Assembly (NCBI GenBank): GCA_028386065.3
Contig: JAKUCV010000178.1
Span: 137,708 to 201,707, forward strand
Direction of reading: 5' to 3'
Source of the DNA: Turnera subulata
Lineage: Eukaryota > Streptophyta > Magnoliopsida > Malpighiales > Passifloraceae
Length of the DNA: 64,000 nucleotides
The notes beneath the pieces are model-generated. The model did no database searches. It had not been told where the DNA came from and saw only the letters and a program-made list of their open reading frames with translations. Shown here one piece after another: positions 11,274 through 21,757 of the stretch. The position numbers and the translations under genes are program-made. Numbering within the stretch: the stretch's first letter is position 1; each line of letters starts with the position of its first letter.

Positions 11274-14200
11274 ATGAGTACCTTCTGCTGGAATTGCCGT
11301 GGTTTAGGGGATCCACAGGCAATTTCGTCTTTATGCAAGCAAATCTTGCTTGAAAATCCTCTCCTAGTGTTCCTTTCGGAAACTAGGCTTAAGAAGTTTG
11401 AGATGGAGAAAGTTCGTGGTAGTCTTGGATAGGAGGGTCTTATTGTAGTGGAGTGTGATAGGGCGAGAAGACAGAGGAGTGGGGGACTTGCTTTGTTATG
11501 GAGAGATACGGTTGATGTTACACTTCAATCATTATCTCTTCATCAGATTGATGTTCTTGTTAGGGGCATTGGTGAGGGTGGTGAGTGGAGATTTACTGGG
11601 ATTTATGGTTGGCCTGAGCATTCAGAAAAATGGAGAACATGGGATCTATTATGTCGATTGGGTGACCAACAACATCATCCTTGGCTCTGTGGAGGGGATT
11701 TCAATGAAATCCTATTCCAATGGAAAAAGAATGGTGGCAATCCTAGAAGCTTCATGGCTATGCAGCAGTTTTATGATGCCCTATCTGAGCTGCAATTACA
11801 TGATTTGGGGTTCTCTGGATGCAATTTTACGTGGTCTAATGGGCACAGTGATGGTTCCTATATAGAAGAACGTATTGATCGAATGGTTGCTTCCCCTTCA
11901 TGGACATCTTTGTTCCTCAATGCCATTGTCAAACATCCTCCCAGGCAAGGCTCTGATCATGCACCCCTGAAGTTGGTTTTCGATAAATCCATTCATTTTG
12001 CTGTGGGGGGACGTAAGCTCTTCTGTTTTGAGCAAGTATGGCTCTCTAAGGGGGATTGTGGGCTCACTGTAGAGCGAGCTTGGATGGATTCTAATGCATC
12101 CGGTTCTGTTGCTAGAGTTCAGAAGAAGATCTCACGTTGTGGCACATTGTTAACCGAGTGGAGTAAGAAGAGCTTTGTGAACATAATTTCTACGCTTAAG
12201 CAGAAGCGTGAGCAGTTGGGTAAGCTGCACCTCCAACCGCAGTCGGCTTCAATTATACAACAAACAAAGGAGTTGAATGCTGAAATTGCTGATCTCATTC
12301 GCCAAGAAGAGCTTTTATGGGCTCAACGATCTCGGGTTAGCTGGTTAAAAGAGGGAGACAAGAACACCAGCTATTTCTTTCACAAAGCTAATCAAAGAAG
12401 GAAAACCAATTCGATCACTGGCATAAAGAATAATTCGGGTGCATGGGTAACATCACAAAAAGGCATCTCTCGGGTTTTTAATACCTATTATTCCGAGTTA
12501 TTCTCATCAGGTCAGTAACTTGTGGCCAAACCGGTTTTGCAGTGTATTCAGAATCGCATATCCGATGATATGAATGCCATCCTGGCGCGACCATTTACAA
12601 GATCGGATGTTTTTCAGGCCCTCAAACAGATGCACCCCATTAAAGCTCCAGGCCCTGATGGTATGTCTCCTCTTTTTTTCCAAAAATTTTGGCATATTTT
12701 TGGGGATGATGTTTGTGCTATGGTTCTTAATGTTCTCAATGATGGGGCTGATCCATCCTCTCTTAACCATACCTTTATTACACTCATTCCCAAAGTTAAA
12801 CACCCTGAAGAGTGTAGTCAGTTTAGACCAATTAGTCTCTGCAATGTGGTATTCAAACTTATAACCAAAGTGATCGCCAATAGATTGAAAACCATTTTAC
12901 CAGAGATAATTGGGGAGGAGCAAAGTGCTTTTATTCCAGGTCGATTAATCACTGACAATACACTAATTGCTTTTGAGACCTTTCATTATATGAAGAAGAG
13001 GTGCAAAGGTAGACGTGGATACATGGGTCTCAAGCTTGATATGAGCAAAGCATATGACAGGGTTGAATGGAGTTTCTTGGAGGGGGTAATGAATCGAATA
13101 GGGTTTGCACCACAATGGGTTAACCTGATCATGAGATGTGTCAAAACGGTGACCTACTCAATTCTCCTCAATCGATGTCCACAGGAAACTATTGTTCCAA
13201 CCCGAGGTCTCAGACAAGGCGACCCTCTTTCCCCGTATCTCTTTCTTTTCTGTGCCGAGGGGCTGTCTGCTATGCTTAATAAATCAAAGTCAGATGGTTT
13301 TTTACATAGCATAAGGGTATGCCCTTCTGCACCTGCTGTTACCCATTTGTTTTTTGCTGATGATAGCATATTTTTTGCTCATGCAAATAGGCAATCAGCA
13401 CAGACAATTGCCTCCATCTTACACTCTTATGAGGTTGCTTCTGGCCAGAAGGTAAACCTGGATAAATCTGAAGTGTTCTTTAGCCGAAATGTATCAGAAA
13501 AGTTGATATCTCAGATCCAAGGGGATTTAGGTATAAAGGCAGTAGACACTTTTGAGAAGTATCTGGGTTTGCCGGCTATGGTGGGTCGATCTAAGAAGAC
13601 AATCTTTGCCTGTGTAAGAGATCGGTTACTCAAGAAGATGGGTCAATGGAAAGAGAGATTCCTTTCAGAGGCGAGAAGGGTACTCTTCATAAAAGCAGTC
13701 GCCCAAGCAGTTCCTAATTATATTATGAGTTGTTTCCTTCTCCCAAGTTCTATCTGTGATGAGATGGAGGTTCTAATACGGAAATTTTGGTGGGGCCAAA
13801 GAGATGGAAAACGAAAACTGCACTGGCTTGCCTGGGATAAAATGTGCAGAAGGAAATCAGTGGGAGGGCTCGGTTTTAGATCTTTGGAAGCTTTCAATTT
13901 GGCTTTCCTTGCTAAACAAGATTGGAGACTTGTTACTAACGAAGATTGCTTGTTGACTCGGATCCTTAAAGCCCGATACTACCCACGCACCTCTTTTATG
14001 CAAGCATCTGTGGGTTATAACCCCAGCTATGCGTGGCGCAGTATAATGAAGGCCAAACCTGTCCTTGAGAAGGGTGTTCACTGGCTTATTGGGAATGGAC
14101 AGATCACCCGTATATGGGGGGATAATTGGCTCCCTCGTGAGTCAAATGGCCTTGTTTGCTCCCCTATATCTATTCTGGATAGGGACTCCACGATCAGTGC

Positions 14201-15407
14201 ACTTATCAACGATGACACTATGGAATGGAACTATACTTTGATCGACTCAATTTTCAGTTCAGAGGAAGCCCATCTTATCAAAGTTATCCCGCTTAGTGCA
14301 AGAGCTCCAACTGACAATCCATATTGGCTCTCTAGCCCTTCTGGTCTTTATACTGTAAAAAGCGGTTACAAAGTGAGCTTGACCATTTTGCATCCTCAAG
14401 TAACTGCTAACTCATCATGGGTTTCGGGTTGCTCTGTATCTTGGTGGAAAGGCCTATGGAAGCTCAATGTCCCGCCCAAACTCCGATCCTTCGCCTGACA
14501 ACTCTGTACAAATATCCTGCCGGTCAGAACCAATCTCGCCTCTCGACTACCGGCTGTAGATGTGGTCTGTCCTCGTTGTCAAAACGCACCTGAAATCCCT
14601 TTGCACCTCTTGCTGGATTGTCAATGGATGAGGGAGGTTTGGAGGTTGAGCTCCATTGATAATAGCATTTGTGATCTTGGTGCAGATCAGGTTCATCTAT
14701 GGCTGCAACTCATCAGGGATTCTTTCGGTGAACAGGTTCTTGAAAGAGTTCTGACTCAGTGGTGGCTTATCTGGAAGAGTCGTAACACTCTGGTGTTCCA
14801 AGCTAAACATGACTGCCAATCACGACTTGTTAGTGCTGCTACATCCTTCCTCAAGGAGTATATGGATGCAAATCTGCAAGTCAAATCGGTGGTCGGTCCT
14901 AAACGTAGAGTCAGATGGCAACTTCCACCGACTAATGTGATTAAATTGAACACTGCTGTTGCTATTATAGGTGGCAGGACAATCCTAGGGGTTGTCCTTT
15001 GAAGCTGGACAGGTGCTATTCTAGCCATGGCGATCAAACAAATCCCTGCAACACTGGAGCCAAGCATTGGGGAAGCATATGCTGCTCGTTTTGGAATGTG
15101 CCTTGCGAAGGAGATGCAAATTGCAAACCTATTGTTGGAGATGGACTCGCAACTCGTGATCCTCGGCCTTCAATCTGTTTCGCCCCTTAACAATCCACTG
15201 AGTAGAGTGATTGATGATATTTCCCTTATTGCCAAGTCTTTTCTTTCTTTTCAATTTCAGTATATTTCAAGAACATGTAACAAGGCAGCGCATAAACTCT
15301 GCCATTTAGATTTCTTTCCTGCGGATGAACATGTCTGGTTTTCAAACTTCCCCACAGTTGTTGTGGCGCAAGTTTCTGATGATGTAAGTTTTATTCATTC
15401 TGAATAA
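11274..15407 (+). pseudogene. LINE ORF2 (endonuclease-reverse transcriptase-RNase H), four in-frame stops
   Basis: One uninterrupted frame of 1378 codons from ATG 11274 to TAA 15405-15407, broken only by nonsense codons: TAG 11430, TAA 12516, TGA 14496 (likely an old TGG in SFA-W-QLC) and TGA 15000. Domains in order: apurinic-type endonuclease (start WNCRGLG, GDFNEIL near 11690, SDHAPL from 11952); reverse transcriptase with FADD at 13353-13364, about residue 694; zf-RVT-like region (CPRCQNAPEIPLHLL, about 14570); RNase H with GEAYAARFGM and MDSQLVI near the end. In the RNase H start the usual KLN-x-DA is KLNTAVA, so the first catalytic Asp appears lost. The lack of frameshifts over 4.1 kb argues for a fairly recent death. 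Confidence 0.92.
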
Positions 15408-15447
15408 AATTTTCACACCGTTTCTCCTAAAAAAAGAATGTTTGTGT

Positions 15448-15918
15448 TTGTAGACGGTTTTAAAAATTGAGAAAAGGAAAAGGAACTAAAATGGAAGAAG
15501 ATACTCCATTTTAAATGGACAATGAAAACATATTTAGCGAGCGAACTTTGGTTGTGTTGGCATAAAAGTTCTTCGTTCACGGAGGCCATTCGGGTTCGAG
15601 TCGGGTGCAAGCGGATTTAACTAGTTTGGGTTAGGTTAGAGTTTAGGAGGCATAATATGTAGTGGGATTGAGGGTGGCTTGGATGGAGATTGTGGATAGT
15701 TTCTATGTTACCATGAAAAAAAAGTAAGTAAATGATAGTAGTTTTAGAAATATTTGGTTAATTGTGCACGCTAAATGTTTTTAAAGACGATATTACCCCC
15801 AAAAACTAACCGTGCATATTGTTTAAGAATGAACAAAACATATAGTAGGAGTCATTTTAAAATTTGTAAGCAAATTATAGGTTATATTTGCATTTTGTTG
15901 GACCATTTGAAAATTTAA
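15448..15918. other. Intergenic stretch with a tRNA B-box-like phrase
   Basis: No coding sequence recognised. GGTTCGAGTCG near 15592 resembles a pol III B box and may be a SINE relic, but no A box or target-site duplication was seen. Confidence 0.3.
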
Positions 15919-16117
15919 TGTTGGAATATAAGTGTGAGTGGTGAATCCCACATCGGAGAGAAAGAGGCCAAGTGAGTAACATATAAGTGAAGTGGACCCA
16001 TGTACCCAATACCTTGAGGTTTTGGGTTACAGAGTGGTGTCCTGGTCCTGCGTATTGAACTCACTTGGGCCTCGCGTATTGTCTCCCCGATTTTCGAGCG
16101 ACTCCCGGTTCTCAACA
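15919..16117. mobile_element. Solo LTR of a small LTR retrotransposon (TRIM/SMART size class)
   Basis: The 199-bp segment starts TGTTGG and ends CTCAACA (inverted TGTTG/CAACA) and is flanked by a perfect 5-bp target-site duplication TTTAA (15914-15918 and 16118-16122). It contains CCCACATCGGAGAG, a phrase common in short plant LTRs. No internal region or second LTR is adjacent, so recombination between the two LTRs probably left this copy. Orientation not decided. Confidence 0.82.
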
Positions 16118-16122
16118 TTTAA

Positions 16123-16940
16123 GTTCATATTTGAGTAAAAAGAAATTAAGAATGGATAGAATTCCAAGGAGGTCCGTGACAAATTCATTGATGAAGGCCT
16201 ATGATAAATTGAGGGTCTGAGGCCTACGTCTGGTTTTTAACAAAGGCTTATGACCAGTGGCGGATCCAAAAGGGATCAAGGAGGGCTTGGGTTCCCCTAA
16301 AATCAGATTTCAGTCTATTATAGTAGTACAAAATCATCAAATGTCAAGTAGTCTAGTGACCAAACATTGGCATGGTAGAAAAAAAAAAAAGAAAAGAAAG
16401 AACAACGAGTATGGATCAAGTTGTGGATCGACAATCCAGTTTCGTGGCATTAAGCCCATGGTTAGTGATGCGATTCACAAATATGTTTGAAAACGTGACC
16501 GACTAAGAATATCCCCCTAATATTCTCATAAAGAAAAAAAAAATCCCCGTACTGGTATGATTATGAATATGATCATCATTTTTTATTACTCCAGTAATAC
16601 ATGCATTTTTTTTTTGAGCATAATAATACATGCATTTAGAATAATGTAAACGAACAAAATAGAGTAAGAGTAATTATTTTTGAATCTACTGGTACTAGTA
16701 ATTAATGGAAGGTGTAAAAGGGCCCCTCCAGGCTCCAACAGAAGGGATTTGAACGAATCCAAGGGAAAACGAAAAGCGCGGTGCACTTCTTCCTCATTTT
16801 TTTCCTCCAAAATCCCTAATTAACGGTCCAGATCTGGTCTTCCGCACCATTATCTCTCCTACTAATCTAATCTAATCTATTCTGTTCTTCTTTTAATCGT
16901 CTTTTAAAAATGTTTAATTAATTAACCCCGTCCCCCGTTT
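16123..16940. other. Intergenic DNA before the 14-3-3 promoter
   Basis: Includes AGTGGCGGATCCAAAAGGG near 16255, resembling a phrase repeated in many plant transposon relics, an A-run (16380-16390) and AT-rich sequence. The 77-codon ORF at 16257-16490 resembles no protein family I know. Confidence 0.4.
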
Positions 16941-16948
16941 TCCTCGCC

Positions 16949-16956
16949 TATAAAAA
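16949..16956 (+). promoter_or_regulatory. Probable TATA box of the 14-3-3 gene
   Basis: TATAAAAA lies about 160 bases upstream of the ATG at 17117. The sequence between is strongly CT-rich (17010-17090), as is common in plant 5' leaders of highly expressed genes. Confidence 0.55.
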
Positions 16957-17116
16957 AAACCACTGCATTTACTTTCTCTTCTCTTCTGTTGAAAAACACC
17001 ATTTCCATTCCCCCCCCCTCCCTCCTTTTTTGTTTTTGAGTTGGTTTTCCCTTTTCAATTCTCTTCCTCTTCTCTCTCCCAAGCAAAGAGCCAATCCGAC
17101 CCATCAAAATCCAACA

Positions 17117-18756
17117 ATGTCTGCCGAGAAGGAAAGGGAGACTCACGTCTACATGGCAAAGCTCGCCGAACAGGCCGAGCGCTACGACGGTAAGACCCTC
17201 CTTTTTTTTTTTTTTTGTAAAGATCTAATCTTTACTGTTCAATGCCCCTGTAATGCTCTAAATCTTCCGGTTATGTTTATAATGTTTTTGGAATTAATTG
17301 AAAAGCATCAATATTAATTAGTAGTGTCATGCTTTTGTTTGATTTGGTTTGATTTGATGAGATATTATGATTATGGTTTTGGGTTGAGGGTGGGAGCAGA
17401 AATGGTGGAGTGCATGAAGAAAGTAGCAAAGCTAGACTGTGAGCTAACGGTGGAGGAGAGGAACCTGCTATCTGTAGGTTACAAGAATGTGATAGGTGCG
17501 AGGAGGGCCTCTTGGCGTATAATGTCTTCAATCGAGCAGAAGGAAGAGTCCAAGGGGAATGAGAACAATGTTAAACTCATCAAGGGTTATCGCCACAAGG
17601 TTGAGGATGAGCTCTCCAAGATTTGCAATGACATCCTCTCCATCATTGACCAGCATCTCATCCCCTCCTCTTCCTCTGGCGAAGCTACCGTCTTCTACTA
17701 CAAGATGTATGCTTTTAAATTACTATATTCTTCCATCTTTATAATATAATCCATCAATTATTCTTATATTTAATAATGGGCTTAATTTCCTTTGTAATAA
17801 TAATCATCTTTCTGACCAATCCAGGAAAGGTGACTACTATCGCTATCTAGCTGAGTTCAAGACTGACCAAGACAGGAAGGAGGCTGCCGACCAATCACTC
17901 AAGGGTTACGAGGCATGCTTCTGCTTTCATTTCTCTTTTTCTGTCTTTCATATGATTAATTAACCCATACTGCACTTGCATTGCATCAACCAATTTATTT
18001 GTGATCATGTCTCCCTATGTCCTTTATTAGGCTGCTTCTACCACTGCAAGCACAGATCTCCCTTCAACCCACCCAATTCGTCTTGGCCTTGCACTTAACT
18101 TCTCTGTTTTCTACTATGAAATCATGAATTCTCCTGAGAGGTAATTAAACACCGTATAGCTTTTCCTTCTTTTTCTTTTTTCTTGGTTGTAATAAATTGG
18201 TAGGCTAAGGCTATTGCACTCTGTAGTCATCTTATGTATGATAAGAGGTCTTTTGTGATGCATATTTTGTTCCGATGCCTGCAGGGCCTGTCATTTGGCA
18301 AAACAAGCTTTTGATGAGGCTATTGCAGAGTTAGACACCTTGAGTGAGGAATCTTACAAAGACAGCACCCTGATCATGCAGTTGTTAAGAGATAACCTCA
18401 CCCTCTGGACTTCTGACTTGCCTGAAGATGGAGGTATACAACACAAAATTATCATGCAACTCGGATAAAGAAACCACACTTACACAGTTCCAAGCCCTTT
18501 TTTTGGGGGGCTGCAACTAGGAATCTTCGCTTGATATTAGTTGTATTTTTCATTTTGGCTTCTGAGGATGTATTTCTTGATCCTTATCTCAGACAAGTTG
18601 GCATTTATGCAGGTGATGATAACATCAAAGGTGAAGAATCCAAACCTGCAGAACCAGAGGTTAGTCCTGATGTAATTATGTCCCTGGTTATACTAACCAA
18701 AGTTCTGTCCATGGGCGTTGCCTTGCTAAAAGTTGAACATCCTTTTGCAGCATTGA
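17117..18756 (+). CDS. 14-3-3 protein (general regulatory factor, epsilon-like group)
   Basis: Phosphoserine/threonine-binding adaptor that dimerises and regulates client proteins in cytosol and nucleus. Exons: 17117-17189, 17400-17706, 17825-17912, 18031-18140, 18285-18433, 18613-18659, 18751-18756, giving 259 aa, the usual family length. Hallmarks: N-terminal [66 protein letters not shown] and [16 protein letters not shown]. The amphipathic-groove residues sit in these conserved blocks. Intron 3 (17913-18030) starts GC rather than GT (TACGAG then GCATGC) and ends AG; only that splice keeps the conserved GYE-AAS join in phase. The short last exon (CAT TGA, tail EPEH) is the least certain part; read-through would instead extend the tail to 18794. 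Resembles the Arabidopsis GRF12-type epsilon group by neighbourhood. Confidence 0.94.
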
Positions 18757-19516
18757 TTGGGAATCGGAGGCAGCGCATGGCAAGTGGATGCTAAACTACT
18801 TTCGTGGAATTGGCTTCTTTTTATTAGCTTTTCTCTTCAAGGCCTTGGAGCGAACCACATATGTGGAATTCATGATGCTATAGTAGAAAAGCTTGATCAT
18901 TCTAACATTGGTCATTTGCTTTTCTTTCTTTTTTTTTTTTTTCCTTTCAATTCTCTGAAACAATTTTCGTCTCCTCAGTTTTGTCGTCCTCTTTTCTCTT
19001 TTTGCTGTTATTTATGCCAGTATAAACTTGTCACCAAATTCTTGGATATCTTGTTATCTTACCTGTTGTAGCTTTGCTCTTGAACTTCTTCTCCTTTAGC
19101 CGCAAGCGACGGCTGACTAGCTACCAGTAAAGTAGTCAGTATTTAAAAAGCTCAGGCAATATATAACATGAATCATTTGGAACCAGGATATTTTCTTCAG
19201 TCAAACTTGCATTATGCTGCGTTAATTAAGCACTGTGACTCAATCCTATGCCGCTCATCCATTTCCTAAGCTATTAGCTCTGATGTGACCACAGGAATTT
19301 TATAGTTTAATTTATGAAATAAGAAAGAAGAACTCTAATGAATAAGTTGATCAATCAAGTAGTTTAAAACTAAAACTAATATGTTCCAAAATCCCAAAGG
19401 ATTTAGGAGGTAAAGTAACCGCCTCTGTGTAATATATTGGGCTCTGCCCACACTTTTTCCACCAAAAAGAATTAACCGCCTCTTTGTAATCCGGGTGAGG
19501 CAAGGAGTTGGCTATC
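18757..19516. other. 14-3-3 3' region and spacer
   Basis: Untranslated 3' sequence, a T-rich tract near 18930-18945 and a spacer. A short phrase TAACCGCCTCT-TGTAAT occurs twice (about 19417 and 19472). No gene seen. Confidence 0.45.
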
Positions 19517-19524
19517 TATAAATA
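19517..19524 (+). promoter_or_regulatory. Probable TATA box of the MADS-like gene
   Basis: TATAAATA, 75 bases upstream of the ATG at 19599. Confidence 0.55.
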
Positions 19525-19598
19525 CAAGCAACCTCAACCCACAACAGGAAAAAAAAAAAAACAAAAGGGAAATCAATCGTATTAACAATAATCATATC

Positions 19599-20387
19599 AT
19601 GGTTGGGGGAATAAGCGCAAGCAACAGGATGGGGACGATCAAGAAGAAAGCGCAAGAACTCGCCACCTTGTGCGGCGTTGATCTTGCCGTTGTGTGCTAC
19701 GACGCCAACGGTAACCTCCAGACGTGGCCGCGAGACCAAGAAACTGTCAAGAAAACCCTTATCAAGTATAAAGACTACGGCTTCTTGCAACAAAAAGTTC
19801 AACCACCACGTCCACCACAACCACAAGAAGGCAGCCGCCGGTACTACTCCTCCTCACCATGTAGTAGTAGTAGTACTGATGATGATGATGATCTCAAGAA
19901 GAAGAAATCCTACCCTTCTTGGGATGACAGACTTGACTACCTCCCAGAGGATCAGTTGCGGCAATTTGTGGAGGCCGTGGACCACAAAATAGCCGAGGTT
20001 GATAATGCACTGGTACTACCACGGCTACTGGTACATGATGCTCATCACAACAACAAAAGTAACTCCCAAGTGTTACTTCTTAATGTTGGTGAAGTTGTTG
20101 GTAGCTCAAGCTCCTCCCTTAATAATCTCGTTGATCTGTCTTCCGGTAATTCTTCAACTTCCGCTTCTCATGATAATGATGATGATTATGAATATGAAGA
20201 AGGAGAATTCGTTCCCGGACGACGAGAAGCCGCCTCTGTTCTTTCCCCTGGTGGTGGTGGACCTCTTGATGTGGTGGAGGATGCTGTCCCCTTGGCTATG
20301 ATTCTTCCAACGCCGCCGCCTCAACCACATCACCACCACCAACAACAACACTTCTTCCTTCGTCATCAACTTCCTCTAATCAATTAA
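19599..20387 (+). CDS. Type I MADS-box-like protein with shortened MADS domain
   Basis: Single-exon ORF of 262 aa. Residues about 8-62 match the second half of a type I MADS (SRF-like) domain: NRMGTIKKKAQELATLCGVD, AVVCYDANGNLQTWP, then TVKKTLIKYKDY. The basic N-terminal 15-20 residues that enter the DNA minor groove (the MxRxK...R/KxTF part) are absent, and no upstream exon was seen. The rest is low-complexity (Ser, Asp and His runs) with one ordered-looking segment YLPEDQLRQFVEAVDHKIAEVD, a coiled-coil-like stretch also found in type I MADS proteins. It could be an expressed dimerisation-only protein or a gene losing function; a TATA box and an intact frame favour the first. Confidence 0.75.
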   Translation: MVGGISASNRMGTIKKKAQELATLCGVDLAVVCYDANGNLQTWPRDQETVKKTLIKYKDYGFLQQKVQPPRPPQPQEGSRRYYSSSPCSSSSTDDDDDLKKKKSYPSWDDRLDYLPEDQLRQFVEAVDHKIAEVDNALVLPRLLVHDAHHNNKSNSQVLLLNVGEVVGSSSSSLNNLVDLSSGNSSTSASHDNDDDYEYEEGEFVPGRREAASVLSPGGGGPLDVVEDAVPLAMILPTPPPQPHHHHQQQHFFLRHQLPLIN

Positions 20388-20663
20388 TCTGCCCGCGGCC
20401 TCTCCTTTTTCCTTCTCATCATATTCATCAATTTTGGACTCCTCAGATCTCCTAGATTTTTGTAACTTGCTGTTCTAGTTTTCTCACATATGTATCGTAT
20501 ATCATGTATGGCGGCGTAAGATTGACATTGTATTAAGCCAGTACTACTAGTACTAACATATATAAATAACATTGAGTTCCTTCCCCTCCTTCTGTTCTTG
20601 ATGTGTTGTTCAGTAGTCTCTTTCCTTTTTTGTTTTTTTTGGCTAACGTGATGTGATGTTTTG
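20388..20663. other. 3' region of the MADS-like gene
   Basis: AT- and T-rich untranslated sequence with nothing else recognised. Confidence 0.4.
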
Positions 20664-21117
20664 AATGATCCTTCCAAGGGTTACTTGTTTATGATTGTTG
20701 CGTTCGGATTTGGGGTTGAGGCTTTTGTCTTTGAAAACCTGGAAATTAAGTCACCTAAAGGGGAGATCCTATCAATGGTTAACCAACCTACCACTGGTCA
20801 ATATTCTTGGAAGATTGACAGTTCTTTTTCAACTCTGCCTGGAGATTTTTCTACACTCTTTGAGTCTGAAGTTTTCTCAGTTGAAGCCTGAAGGACAAGA
20901 ATGATAAATGAAAAGATACTTGGGTGTCCCCACTTGGTTCTTTGATAAGTTGATTGAGCTTCAACCTTGTATTGTTGTTTTATTCTGCCGAAATCAGGAA
21001 GTTACTGGTTTACCAGAATGGAAATTAAGTCGTCAGCAGAGCAGGGAAGCATCTCTTATTGTATCAGGAAATGGAATTCCCAGGTTTATCAAATTGCTGG
21101 CTACCTTACTAGTCTGA
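20664..21117 (+). pseudogene. MATH (TRAF-like) domain protein relic
   Basis: Two neighbouring frames together resemble plant MATH-domain proteins. The first (to the stop at 20891) reads NDPSKGYLFMIVAFGFGVEA then a WKID segment followed by LFESEVFSVEA, like the VEVFV...WKIDNFSKL...ESxxF layout at a junction of two MATH repeats. The second (20908-21117) ends SLIVSGNGIPRFIKL, like a decayed GWPRFI motif. Stops and a frame change separate them and no complete domain remains. Confidence 0.55.
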
Positions 21118-21757
21118 AAAAAGAAAAAGAAAAAAAATAGTGTATGATTTTCAATTTAAAAATAACTAAAGATGAACAATATAGCTATTCTCAAAGGAAA
21201 AGTTTAAAAATATAATTAAAAAAATTACACATTAATTCGCTCGAAGTTTATGGCCCCTGGATGTTTATATATGTGCCAGAAAATAGATTCATTGTCGGAT
21301 GGAAAATACAAGGTTCGTAGCACACTCCTCATGGTAGATCCGACAATCGGCATTGGATATCAAGAGGGAAACAAAACCAAAAATAAAAATCATTAAAAAG
21401 AAGAAGGGCTGCCAGTTTTATCCAGGAAATAACATAATCTTCCTTTGAGTTTACAGTCTTGACCATACAAAAAAGATAATTTACTGTATGCAGCATATCC
21501 CATATTTACTTACATTTGCAATTTTACCCTACCAAACAACTTGTCACAGACTCAAGTTAACTATTCAAAAGATCATGAGAGGGATGACCCCTTCCAGAGA
21601 GTGTAAAAGAGGCACTGACTTGTCTCTAAGTAGGCCGCTTTTGTAAAAATTAGGATATTAAACCATCGGATAAGACCAAAATCAGAGGAGCCTTGCCAAA
21701 GACGGGGCAAAATAATGAAGTCCAGAAAGGAAGCTGCAAGCCAAAATTGGTCAGTCA
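21118..21757. other. Spacer and 3' region of the EAF7-like gene
   Basis: AT-rich; the part nearest 21757 is the likely 3' UTR of the minus-strand gene. No coding sequence recognised. Confidence 0.4.

Larger units (their letters stand above)
10169..15433 (+). mobile_element. L1-type non-LTR retrotransposon (LINE), 5'-truncated, defective
   Basis: A LINE in plus orientation: ORF1 C-terminal part, then ORF2 with endonuclease, reverse transcriptase, zinc-binding and RNase H regions, ending in a short A-run. AAGAATGTTCGTGT precedes it (10155-10168) and AAGAATGTTTGTGT follows it (15434-15447): a 14-bp target-site duplication with one mismatch. The element begins inside ORF1, just after where plant ORF1 proteins have their CCHC knuckle, which fits target-primed reverse transcription that stopped early. 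The same 14-mer also occurs at 10097-10110. Several stop codons make it non-autonomous. Confidence 0.92.

Noticed and set aside
18531..18794. Read-through 3' extension of the 14-3-3 frame
   Set aside because: Would add a long unconserved tail; a GT donor at 18660 and an AG acceptor at 18750 give a normal family-length protein, though this short last exon remains unproven.
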